A DNA stretch of 16,383 bases from CAYOBW01 sp964402115 (GTDB taxonomy: Bacteria; Verrucomicrobiota; Kiritimatiellia; UBA8416; CAYOBW01), in assembly GCA_964402115.1 (NCBI GenBank), contig CAYOBW010000153.1, positions 1 to 16,383 of the forward strand, written 5' to 3'. The translations under genes were made by a program, and so were the position numbers. The notes below the pieces were generated by a model. It made no database searches, had not been told where the DNA came from, and saw only the letters and a list, made by a program, of their open reading frames with translations. Of the stretch, positions 7,421 through 13,994 are shown piece after piece. Position 1 is the first letter of the stretch; every line of letters starts with the position of its first letter.

Positions 7421-8425
7421 ATGCGAGGGAGAAGCGGAACCCGGTGCCGGCGCCTGTTCGCCTTAGCGGCGTGCGGACTGATCGTGCTGAACGTCCTCGC
7501 GTACCGCCACGCCCGCGCCATGCTGCATTTCACGCGGGGCGGCGCGCGCACCGGCAAGCCCGAACAGCTCGCGCGCGGGCAGAGACTGCGCCTGCTGCTG
7601 ACGGGGGTCAACGTACCCCGGCCCGTGAGTGCGCGGGCGCCCGCGGAACTCGACCCGGCTTGCGTCCCGCTGACCCTCCGCGGCCCGGACGGCGTGACGC
7701 TGGGCGCCTGGTACGTCGACCGAGGCGCGCGGACGCCGCTGGTCGTGCTGTTTCACGGCTACGCGGCCGAGAAGAGCTCCCTGCTTCCGGAGGCCCGGCA
7801 CTTCCTCGCGGCCGGGGCGTCGGTGCTGCTGGTGGACTTCCGCGGGTGCGGCGACTCGTCGGGCGACGAGACCACCATCGGGGTCGCCGAGGCGCGCGAC
7901 GTGACGGCGGTCGTGCGCCAGGCGCGCGCCAGCCTGCCACACGCCGCGCTGATCCTGTACGGGCAGTCCATGGGCGGCGCGGCGCTGCTGCGCGCGATAC
8001 GCCGGGACGGCGTGCAGCCGGACGCCATCATCGTGGAAGCGGTCTTCGACACCCTGCTCCACACCGTGCGCAACCGTTTTGCCGCCATGGGCCTGCCAGC
8101 GTTCCCGTGCGCCGAGCTGCTCGTCTTCTGGGGCGGCGCGCAGGCGGGGTACAACGGCTTCGCGCACCAACCCTGGCGCGACGCCGCTGCCGTCACCTGC
8201 CCCGCCCTCTTCCTGCACGGCGCCGCCGATCCCCGCGCCAGGCTGGAGGAGGGGCGCCGGGTCTGCGACGCGGTGCGCGGCCCAAAGGCCTTCCAGGTCT
8301 TCCCGGCGGTCGGCCACGAGTCCGCCGCCGCCCGCTTCCCCGTCGCCTGGCGGGACGCCGTGGCGGGATTCCTGAAACAACTGCCGGCCAAACCGGCCTT
8401 GTCTTCGCGGCGCGGCCTGTTATGA
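7421..8425 (+). CDS. Alpha/beta hydrolase, membrane-anchored or secreted
   Basis: The 334-aa protein has an N-terminal basic-then-hydrophobic segment (residues 8-28, RCRRLFALAACGLIVLNVLA), probably an uncleaved anchor or a signal peptide. The alpha/beta hydrolase core follows: oxyanion-region 'FHGYAAEKS' (111-119), 'DFRGCGDSSG' (139-148), nucleophile elbow 'GQSMGG' with Ser183, then the probable acid Asp270 in 'HGAAD' and His299 in 'VGHES'. This is the layout of the YfhR/BEM46-like serine hydrolases (DUF1749/BAAT-type lineages look alike). The substrate is probably an ester or peptide-like bond; it is not defined. ATG 7421 is preferred because GGAAAGG lies about 6 nt upstream; GTG at 7391 would add ten residues and lacks such a site. 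The gene stands alone, divergent from the oxidoreductase operon, and its last codons contain the promoter for msrA. Confidence 0.9.
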   Translation: MRGRSGTRCRRLFALAACGLIVLNVLAYRHARAMLHFTRGGARTGKPEQLARGQRLRLLLTGVNVPRPVSARAPAELDPACVPLTLRGPDGVTLGAWYVDRGARTPLVVLFHGYAAEKSSLLPEARHFLAAGASVLLVDFRGCGDSSGDETTIGVAEARDVTAVVRQARASLPHAALILYGQSMGGAALLRAIRRDGVQPDAIIVEAVFDTLLHTVRNRFAAMGLPAFPCAELLVFWGGAQAGYNGFAHQPWRDAAAVTCPALFLHGAADPRARLEEGRRVCDAVRGPKAFQVFPAVGHESAAARFPVAWRDAVAGFLKQLPAKPALSSRRGLL

Positions 8426-8426
8426 T
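8399..8426 (+). promoter_or_regulatory. Probable sigma70-like promoter for msrA, overlapping a stop codon
   Basis: TTGTCT (8399-8404, 4 of 6 to TTGACA) is followed after 16 nt by TATGAT (8421-8426, 5 of 6 to TATAAT). It is the best promoter match I see in the window and is the only AT-rich patch in the surrounding GC-rich DNA. The -10 element covers the TGA stop (8423-8425) of the hydrolase gene. Transcription would begin near 8433 and give a leader of about 40 nt to the msrA start. Confidence 0.55.
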
Positions 8427-8473
8427 ACAAGAGCAGTGGCATTCTTGAAAGCCGTACCGAGAGGAAAACCGCT

Positions 8474-9055
8474 ATGTCCGTTCGCGCGCTCGTGCTAGTC
8501 TTGGGGTTGTTTGGCGGGGGTCTGGCGGCCGCCGTTGCGGCGCCGACCAACGCCGTCAAGCCGGATACCAAGGGGGAGGTCAGGATGGAAAAGGCCACGT
8601 TTGCCGCCGGCTGTTTCTGGGGCGTGGAGGCGGCGTTCCGCAAGATCCAGGGCGTGACGTCCACGCAGGTGGGGTACATCGGCGGTGTTCTGGACAACCC
8701 GACCTACCGGGATGTCTGCACCGACAAGACCGGCCATGCCGAAGCGGTCGAGGTGACGTTCGACCCGGCGCGCGTGACCTACGCACAGCTGCTGGAGGCG
8801 TTCTGGGATTGCCACGACCCGACGCAGTTGAACCGCCAGGGGCCGGATACGGGCACACAGTACCGGTCGGCCATCTTCTACCACGCGCCGGCCCAGGCCG
8901 CCGCCGCCAGAGCCGCCCTCGCCGCCCGCGAGGCGTCGGGCAAGCACAAGCGCAAGCTGGTCACGCAGATCGTCGCCGCCGGCACGTTCTGGCCGGCCGA
9001 GGACTACCACCAGCAGTACCTGGAGAAGCGCGGTCAGGCCGCCTGCCACTTGTGA
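8474..9055 (+). CDS. msrA: Peptide-methionine (S)-S-oxide reductase MsrA, exported form
   Basis: MsrA reduces the S epimer of methionine sulfoxide in oxidised proteins. The 193-aa product carries the catalytic motif 'GCFWG' (46-50, Cys47), 'GHAEAVEVTFDP' (88-99, Glu90), and 'GTQYRSAIF' (127-135, Tyr130). Cys191 near the C-terminus (AACHL) is the likely resolving cysteine. Residues 1-23 form a clear Sec signal peptide, so this form acts in the periplasm or envelope. ATG 8474 has AGAGG about 9 nt upstream. A second ATG at 8585 (Met38), just before the enzyme domain, has an even better site (GGGGGAGG, 8572-8579, 5 nt spacing) and would give a cytosolic 156-aa enzyme. Its own promoter lies upstream; the metalloregulator gene follows after 121 bp. 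Confidence 0.95.
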   Translation: MSVRALVLVLGLFGGGLAAAVAAPTNAVKPDTKGEVRMEKATFAAGCFWGVEAAFRKIQGVTSTQVGYIGGVLDNPTYRDVCTDKTGHAEAVEVTFDPARVTYAQLLEAFWDCHDPTQLNRQGPDTGTQYRSAIFYHAPAQAAAARAALAAREASGKHKRKLVTQIVAAGTFWPAEDYHQQYLEKRGQAACHL

Positions 9056-9130
9056 TGCGCAGCCCGCCGCCAGACCTGTCCCACGCGTGCCGTACGCACG
9101 TGCTGACGCATCCGGAAGCCGAGCGGCTGA

Positions 9131-9146
9131 TTGTCGAGCGCGACAA
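9131..9146. promoter_or_regulatory. Short inverted repeat, possible operator before the regulator gene
   Basis: TTGTCG (9131-9136), AGCG, CGACAA (9141-9146) is a perfect 6-bp inverted repeat with a 4-nt centre, ending 30 nt before the start of the DtxR/MntR-like gene. Regulators of this family usually control their own operon by binding short inverted repeats, so this is a reasonable operator candidate. It does not match a DtxR or MntR consensus box that I can recall, and 6-bp arms can arise by chance. Confidence 0.3.
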
Positions 9147-9176
9147 CGGTTGACGGGACGGAGAAAGGCAGCCGCC

Positions 9177-9617
9177 ATGACACGCACACAACCCATATCC
9201 GCGGAGCTGGAGGATTACCTCGAGGCGCTCCTGCAACTCGAGCGCGACGGGCAGGTGGCGCGCGTGAGCGACATCGCCCGCCGCGTGGCGGTACACAAGT
9301 CCACGGTCACAGCCGCGCTCAAGACCCTCGGCGAGCGCGGGCTCGTCGCCTACGCGCCCTACGCCCACGCCACGCTCACCCCCGAGGGCCGCGCGATCGC
9401 GACCGCCATCTCGCGCAACCACGAGATCATCAGCCACTTCCTGCGCGATGTGCTGCTGGTGGACGAGGCGACGGCGGAGGCCAACGCCTGCCGGATGGAG
9501 CACGTGATGGACAAGGAGGTGCTGGAGCGCCTCGTGCTCTTCGCCCACTATATGCAGAGCAGCCCGCGCGGCGGCCGTAACGGCTTCGCGCGCGTGGTGC
9601 CGGGGAGGAAATCATGA
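9177..9617 (+). CDS. DtxR/MntR-family metal-dependent transcriptional regulator
   Basis: The 146-aa protein has a winged-helix domain (residues about 8-75, with 'ARVSDIARRVAVHKSTVTAA' as the helix-turn-helix) and a metal-binding dimerisation domain (about 76-146). The C-terminal SH3-like domain of DtxR is absent, as in MntR. By position, the metal ligands are Asp13 (D8 of MntR, M10 of DtxR), Glu16 (E11 of MntR), His82 (H77), Cys105 (E99 of MntR, C102 of DtxR), Glu108 and His109 in 'ACRMEHVMDKEV'. The site is thus a mix of both types, so the metal cannot be read off. It probably represses its operon when metal is replete. GGAGAAAGG lies 8 nt before ATG 9177. Its stop overlaps the start of the metal-binding protein gene (ATGA), so the two are translated together. 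Confidence 0.92.
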   Translation: MTRTQPISAELEDYLEALLQLERDGQVARVSDIARRVAVHKSTVTAALKTLGERGLVAYAPYAHATLTPEGRAIATAISRNHEIISHFLRDVLLVDEATAEANACRMEHVMDKEVLERLVLFAHYMQSSPRGGRNGFARVVPGRKS

Positions 9618-10537
9618 ACGGAAAGAAGCTACTCGCCCTCGGCTGCGCCGCGCTGCTGGGGTTCAGCCCGCGCCCCGGTCACGCGGAGTCCCCGCCCGCG
9701 GCCCCGCCGCCCCCCTCCCTGCGCGTCGCGGTGACTATTCTGCCGCAGCAGTACTTTGTCCAGCGGATCGGCGGCGCGCGGGTGCAGGTGGAAGTCCTCG
9801 TGCTGCCCGGGCAGAACCATGCCACGTACGAACCCACAGCCCGCCAGATGGCCCGCTTCGCCGAGGCGCAGGCCTACTTCCTGGTGGGCGCGCCGGTGGA
9901 GAAGATCGTGCTGCCTCGGCTGCGCCGCATCCTGCCGAACCTCCGCATCGTGGATACGCGCGAGGGGCTCGCGCTGCAGACGATGACCGGGGAACACGAC
10001 CACGCGCATGGGGCGGAGGAGGACTGCGACTGCGCGGGCCCCGATGGCGCGGACCCGCACATCTGGCTCAGCCCTTCGCTCGTCGTCACGCAGGCGCTGA
10101 CCATCTGCCGGACGCTGGTGGCGCTCGACCCCGCCGGGCGCGACACGTACGAGGCCAACTGCCACGCCTTCACGAACGACCTGCAAGCCCTGCACGCGCG
10201 CCTCACCGCAACCCTCGCGCCCTGCCGCGGCCGCGCGTTCATGGTCTTCCACCCTTCGTGGGGTTACTTCGCCCGCACGTATGGCCTGCGCCAGATTCCG
10301 ATCGAAGCCGAGGGCAAGTCCCCCAGCGCGCGACAGCTCGCGCGGATCGTGGACCGTGCCCGTGAGGAGCAGGTGCGCGTCATCTTCGTGCAGCCGCAGT
10401 TCGACCAGAAGTATGCCCGGGCCGTCGCCGACGGCATCGGCGGCACTGTCGTCTCGGTGGACCCCCTGGCCCTCGACTACATCGCGAACCTCGAAACTGC
10501 CGCACAGCGGTTCCGGGCGGCGATCCTGGGAAAGTGA
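9614..10537 (+). CDS. Zinc-type metal ABC transporter substrate-binding protein (ZnuA/TroA family)
   Basis: This 307-aa periplasmic binding protein captures a metal ion for an ABC importer. It has a signal peptide (cleavage probably after PGHA, residue 24), then a cluster A-I fold. Metal ligands by position are His69 (in 'GQNHATYEPT'), His149 ('DPHIWLSP'), His213 ('FHPSWGYFARTYGL') and perhaps Asp283. Zinc-binding ZnuA has His at the third position, whereas the manganese proteins PsaA and MntC have Glu, so zinc is favoured. A short loop with His and acid/Cys residues (EHDHAHGAEEDCDC, 127-140) resembles the His-rich loop of ZnuA. Start ATG 9614 overlaps the regulator stop and has GGGGAGG just upstream. 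No permease or ATPase gene lies in the window; the next gene is convergent, so the partners must be elsewhere if they exist. Confidence 0.92.
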   Translation: MNGKKLLALGCAALLGFSPRPGHAESPPAAPPPPSLRVAVTILPQQYFVQRIGGARVQVEVLVLPGQNHATYEPTARQMARFAEAQAYFLVGAPVEKIVLPRLRRILPNLRIVDTREGLALQTMTGEHDHAHGAEEDCDCAGPDGADPHIWLSPSLVVTQALTICRTLVALDPAGRDTYEANCHAFTNDLQALHARLTATLAPCRGRAFMVFHPSWGYFARTYGLRQIPIEAEGKSPSARQLARIVDRAREEQVRVIFVQPQFDQKYARAVADGIGGTVVSVDPLALDYIANLETAAQRFRAAILGK

Positions 10538-10561
10538 GCGGCAAGCGGCCCTGCCTCACTT
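10532..10561. terminator. Possible bidirectional hairpin between convergent genes
   Basis: AAGTGAG (10532-10538) and CTCACTT (10555-10561) are perfect inverted copies around a 16-nt loop that could pair further (GGC with GCC). Each arm contains the Lys-stop codons (AAG TGA) ending one of the two convergent genes, which are only 18 bp apart. A stem here could stop transcription from both sides, but no T-run follows on either strand. Part of the symmetry comes simply from both genes ending in AAG TGA G. Confidence 0.3.
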
Positions 10562-13500
10562 CGGCACGAGCGCCACGGCCGTGATCTGCAGGTTGGGCCC
10601 CGAGCCGCAGGCAGCTTCGAGCACGAGCCGCGTGTCGAGCGCGTCCTCGCGCAGCACGTCGAACCGCACCCACTTGCCTGCGCCCGTGTGCGGGCCCAGC
10701 TCGCAGCGGCGGCCCTCGAAGGTGAGGCTGCCGCTACGGCCGTTCGCGTTCCAGTCGTGGAAGTGGACGTAGAGGTCGTACAGGTCCGGCTTCTCGACGC
10801 GCAGTTCCACGCGCAGCGTCGGCGCCCCCCACCACGCCGTCCCCGTGCCGTCCTTCCAGACGGCGTTGGCCTTCACGCTGTAGCCGAATCCCGGCTCGCA
10901 CGTCGCCGCGTCCACGGACGGCGTCCACGGCACGTCGCCGCTCGCAGGGTGGCGCGCACCGGCTTTCACGTACAGGACCGCCTTCGCAAAATCGGCGGGT
11001 ACGGCCACGTACGCCGCCTCCGCGACGATCGGGAAGAGCTGTTCGAAGCCGGAGCGGGCGAGCCGCGGGCGCGGCGCGAACGCCTCGCTGGCGGCATACG
11101 CCAGCAGGCTCGCGTGCAACTGCCGGGCCGCGGGGCGCTGCTCCAGCCGCTCCGCGAGGTTGTAGCCGCAGACGAGCAGCCGCCCGCCGCCCGCCGTGGC
11201 GAACTCGAAGAGCACACCCAGCTTGTGATTGAAGTGGTAGTCGCACACCGGCTGCACGATCGGGCGGTAGCCGGCGGGCTGATCGTCCAGAACAAAACCG
11301 CGGGCGCCGTCGCAAACCTCGCGCCACTGCCAGTCGTACGCGGCGCCGGTCGGGAAGAGCGCCAGGGCCGGGTGCTGCGCCTGCACAACCGCCCCCAACG
11401 TGTCGCGGTTCTGCCCCGGGAAGAAGCGGGCCGACCAGAACAGCGGCATCCAGGCGGCGTACCTGGCGCTGTCGCGCCCGCCCAGCTTGTGCGCCAGCAG
11501 CACGACGCGCCCGCCGCGCGCCAGGCCTTCCCACGCCTCGGCCGGCCGCTCGGTCACCAGGACGCCGGCCGGGGTGGCCGGCGCCGGCCCGGTCGGAAAC
11601 AGCCACAGGTCCCAGGCATTGACGTACGGCGTATCGACCAGTCGCAGCTCAAGCGTCAGCTTCTGCGGCGCGGGCACGGCGGCCAGCGGCACGCTGATGC
11701 TGCCGAGCGTGGCTACGCAGCCCACGGCGAGATTCGTGGCCGGGAGTTCGCCCTGCGCGAGGACCGGCCCGCGCGCGCCCCGCAGGGTCCAGGCGGCCCG
11801 CGCCCCCGCCAGCGGCGCCGCGCCCCAGTGCGCGGCCTGCAGCACGGCCGTGAACGTCTCGTTGGTGGTCCAGACGTACTTCTTGAATCGCGCGAGGGGC
11901 ACGGCGGGCGCACTGTAGCGGCGGAACTCGGCGGGCGTCACGAAGCCCTTGCTGTCGTAGAACGCGTCGAGCCACCCCACCAGCGCCTCGCCCTGGCCGG
12001 GGAAGTCCTGGAGGCTCAGCCAGCTCACGCCCGAGCAGCCGGGAGAACGCAGCTGGGCCTCCATCTCGTTCTTGTAGAGGATGCGGTTCAGCCAGCCCGA
12101 GGCGGCCTGGAAGTCCGCGCTCTGGTCGGCGACGCCCCGCCGCCGGGCCTCCTCGCGAAACAGCTCGAAGTTCCGCGCGCGCAGGGGGCCGTCGTACTTC
12201 GCGATCTCGCGCCAGTCGGGATGCACGGGCATCTGCCCCATCTCGTGGGCGATGACCGGCACGGGCGCGCGGCGGTAGCTGCCCTCGTAGTCCCAGTCCG
12301 TGTGCGGCACGCCCAGGTTGTTCACCACGCCTCCCACGCCAGGGATGTTGTGCGTGTCGGCGAAATCGTCGGCCGGCGTGATCGCGCGCGCAGTCGAGGC
12401 GGCGTAGAAGCGGCGCGGATCGCGGGCCTTCTCCGCGGCGATCCACGCACCCATGACCGTGAAGTCGCTCGACCCGAGCTCGTTCCCGATGGCGAAGAAG
12501 CAGAACGAGGGGTGGTTCCCGTAGGCGTCGAGCATTCGGCGCATCTCGGCCCGCACGTACGCATCGATCGTGCGGTCCCCTTTCCCCACCCCCTTCGGAT
12601 AGCCCGGCGTGTCCATGTCCTTGCGCGGGTTCGGGCCGCCCATCCAGCCGTCGATCCAGAGCACCTCCGGCTGCAGGTAAATGCCCAGTTCGTCCGCCGC
12701 GACGAAGGCGGCCTCGGGCGGACACCAGGAGTGGAAGCGGATCTGGTTGAGCCCGTAGGACTGGCAGACCCGGTACATGCGCCGCCAGCTCTCCACGTCG
12801 GTGGGCGGATGGCCGGTGCGCGGGTACTGCGCGCAGTCCATGTTGCCGCGCATGAAAGCGGGGCGCCCGTTGATGAGCAGGCGCTGGCCGTCGCGGGCGA
12901 CCGTACGGAAGCCGAACGTCGTCGCGCAGGCGTCGCGCGCCTCGCCGCACGCGAGCGCGAGGTCGAGCCGGTAGAGCGCCGGGCTGAACTCGTCCCAGGC
13001 CGCCGGCACAGACGCGAGCGGGACGGTGCACCGCGCGACGGTCTGCGTGCCAGCCAGCGCCAGCGGCCACTCCGCCTGGCCGACGACACGCCGCGTCCGC
13101 AGCTCGGTAACGACGCCTCGCAGCATCCCCTGCCGCGCGCCGCCGCCGCGGCCGGCGACCGTCACCTCCGCCACCACGCTCGCCGCCGCCGCGTCGGGAA
13201 ACACGCGCACCAGGCTCAACGCCGCGGCCGGCCGCGCCCGCAACTCGAGCCGGCCGACGATCCCGTTCCAGATCGTCTGGGTGAATTCCGTGTAGCAGTG
13301 GCCACGATCGCCAATGGGGTGGATCATGCGATTGTCCACGCGCAACGTGAGCCGGTGGCGGCCCGGCGTCAGGGCGCCGAGCGTGTGCAGGTGCGGCGTG
13401 CCCAGCGAATCCTGCGCGCCGCATGCGCGCCCGTCCACCCACGCCCGGCTCTCCCACTGCACGCGCTCCAGGAACAGCTCCACGTCCAGGCCGTTCCAGG

Positions 13501-13801
13501 CGGGCGGAATCTCGATGTCTCGCTGGTACCACGCCGCGCCCACATACTTGTGCACACGCGACAGGAAGCCGGGATTCGGATCCGGCTCCGGCGCGCCATA
13601 GCCCGCCAGGTCCGTCGTGCCAGGCAGCGCGATCGCGTCGCGGAGCACCGTGTCCGGCCAGGCCGCGGACACGCCGGCGTCGGCCGGATCCAGCGCAAAA
13701 CGCCACTTCCCGGCCAGGTCCAGCACGATATCCGCCGCCAGCGCGCCGGACAGTCCGCCGGCGCAGAGGATGGCCAACACGCTCGTCTGAAGTCGTCGCA
13801 T
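10556..13801 (-). CDS. Large secreted glycoside hydrolase family 2 enzyme
   Basis: The 1081-aa protein has a Sec signal peptide (residues 1-22). A GH2 sugar-binding jelly-roll spans about 27-190 ('DLAGKWRFALDP', 'WYQRDIEIP', 'VDNRM'), an Ig-like domain about 195-300, and a TIM barrel about 300-600. The barrel shows 'GFRTVARDGQRLLINGRPAF' (297-316), the acid/base in 'FAIGNELG' (Glu441) and the likely nucleophile in 'VIAHEMGQMP' (Glu520). The 79-residue spacing fits E. coli LacZ (E461/E537). A ThuA/amidotransferase-like region (about 770-930) and a beta-rich, probably carbohydrate-binding C-terminus (about 958-1081) follow. GH2 includes beta-galactosidases, mannosidases and glucuronidases; the specificity is open. 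ATG 13801 is chosen for its AAGGAG site and signal peptide. It diverges from the DUF4838 gene. Confidence 0.92.
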   Translation of the reverse strand: MRRLQTSVLAILCAGGLSGALAADIVLDLAGKWRFALDPADAGVSAAWPDTVLRDAIALPGTTDLAGYGAPEPDPNPGFLSRVHKYVGAAWYQRDIEIPPAWNGLDVELFLERVQWESRAWVDGRACGAQDSLGTPHLHTLGALTPGRHRLTLRVDNRMIHPIGDRGHCYTEFTQTIWNGIVGRLELRARPAAALSLVRVFPDAAAASVVAEVTVAGRGGGARQGMLRGVVTELRTRRVVGQAEWPLALAGTQTVARCTVPLASVPAAWDEFSPALYRLDLALACGEARDACATTFGFRTVARDGQRLLINGRPAFMRGNMDCAQYPRTGHPPTDVESWRRMYRVCQSYGLNQIRFHSWCPPEAAFVAADELGIYLQPEVLWIDGWMGGPNPRKDMDTPGYPKGVGKGDRTIDAYVRAEMRRMLDAYGNHPSFCFFAIGNELGSSDFTVMGAWIAAEKARDPRRFYAASTARAITPADDFADTHNIPGVGGVVNNLGVPHTDWDYEGSYRRAPVPVIAHEMGQMPVHPDWREIAKYDGPLRARNFELFREEARRRGVADQSADFQAASGWLNRILYKNEMEAQLRSPGCSGVSWLSLQDFPGQGEALVGWLDAFYDSKGFVTPAEFRRYSAPAVPLARFKKYVWTTNETFTAVLQAAHWGAAPLAGARAAWTLRGARGPVLAQGELPATNLAVGCVATLGSISVPLAAVPAPQKLTLELRLVDTPYVNAWDLWLFPTGPAPATPAGVLVTERPAEAWEGLARGGRVVLLAHKLGGRDSARYAAWMPLFWSARFFPGQNRDTLGAVVQAQHPALALFPTGAAYDWQWREVCDGARGFVLDDQPAGYRPIVQPVCDYHFNHKLGVLFEFATAGGGRLLVCGYNLAERLEQRPAARQLHASLLAYAASEAFAPRPRLARSGFEQLFPIVAEAAYVAVPADFAKAVLYVKAGARHPASGDVPWTPSVDAATCEPGFGYSVKANAVWKDGTGTAWWGAPTLRVELRVEKPDLYDLYVHFHDWNANGRSGSLTFEGRRCELGPHTGAGKWVRFDVLREDALDTRLVLEAACGSGPNLQITAVALVPK

Positions 13802-13822
13802 GGTGCTCCTTGGGGAGGGTTG

Positions 13823-13850
13823 TTCAGCGTCCAGCGTCCAGTGTCCAGTG
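13823..13850. repeat. Four tandem 7-bp repeats in the GH2 leader
   Basis: On the minus strand the units are CACTGGA, CACTGGA, CGCTGGA and CGCTGAA, immediately in tandem and ending 21 bp before the GH2 start codon. The 7-bp period is exact over 28 bp with unit drift at two positions. It could be a slippage tract, a spacer in the promoter or a dispersed intergenic repeat of this genome. On the minus strand a perfect TTGACA (13864-13869) lies just upstream, so the repeat sits where the -10 element would be expected, yet no good -10 is seen (GACACT at best). Confidence 0.75.
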
Positions 13851-13871
13851 GGGGCGAGCGCGTTGTCAACG

Positions 13872-13887
13872 AAACACTGCAAACACT
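13872..13887. repeat. Short direct repeat in the divergent spacer
   Basis: AAACACT occurs at 13872-13878 and again at 13881-13887, a 7-bp direct repeat with a 9-bp period. It lies next to TGTCAA (minus-strand TTGACA). It could be part of a regulator site but is short. Confidence 0.3.
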
Positions 13888-13907
13888 CCGGACCGACCTG
13901 CGTCGTT

Positions 13908-13927
13908 GCACATGGGTCGGCATGTGC
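13908..13927. promoter_or_regulatory. Perfect 7-6-7 inverted repeat, candidate operator
   Basis: GCACATG (13908-13914) and CATGTGC (13921-13927) are perfect inverted copies around a 6-nt centre (GGTCGG). The site lies in the 193-bp spacer between the divergent GH2 and DUF4838 genes, 67 bp before the DUF4838 start. Its size and symmetry fit a dimeric helix-turn-helix regulator controlling both genes. I do not recognise the consensus, and no regulator gene for sugars is present nearby. A second, overlapping pair, CCGACC (13893-13898) and GGTCGG (13915-13920), is weaker. Confidence 0.45.
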
Positions 13928-13994
13928 GGTAACCTTGACCCCAGCCGCGCCGTGTTGTGCGCGCTCACACCATGCTGCCGGGGGCATAAACGGG

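Noticed and set aside
9054..9152. Small plus-strand ORF (32 codons) whose ATG overlaps the msrA stop (TGATG)
   Set aside because: The overlap could allow translational coupling, but there is no good ribosome binding site, no recognisable motif, and such short frames are common in GC-rich DNA.
9611..9646. Lipobox reading of the metal-binding protein N-terminus (Cys11)
   Set aside because: The Cys lies after only ten residues with an ALG instead of a good lipobox, and a normal signal-peptidase site (PGHA) follows at residue 24.
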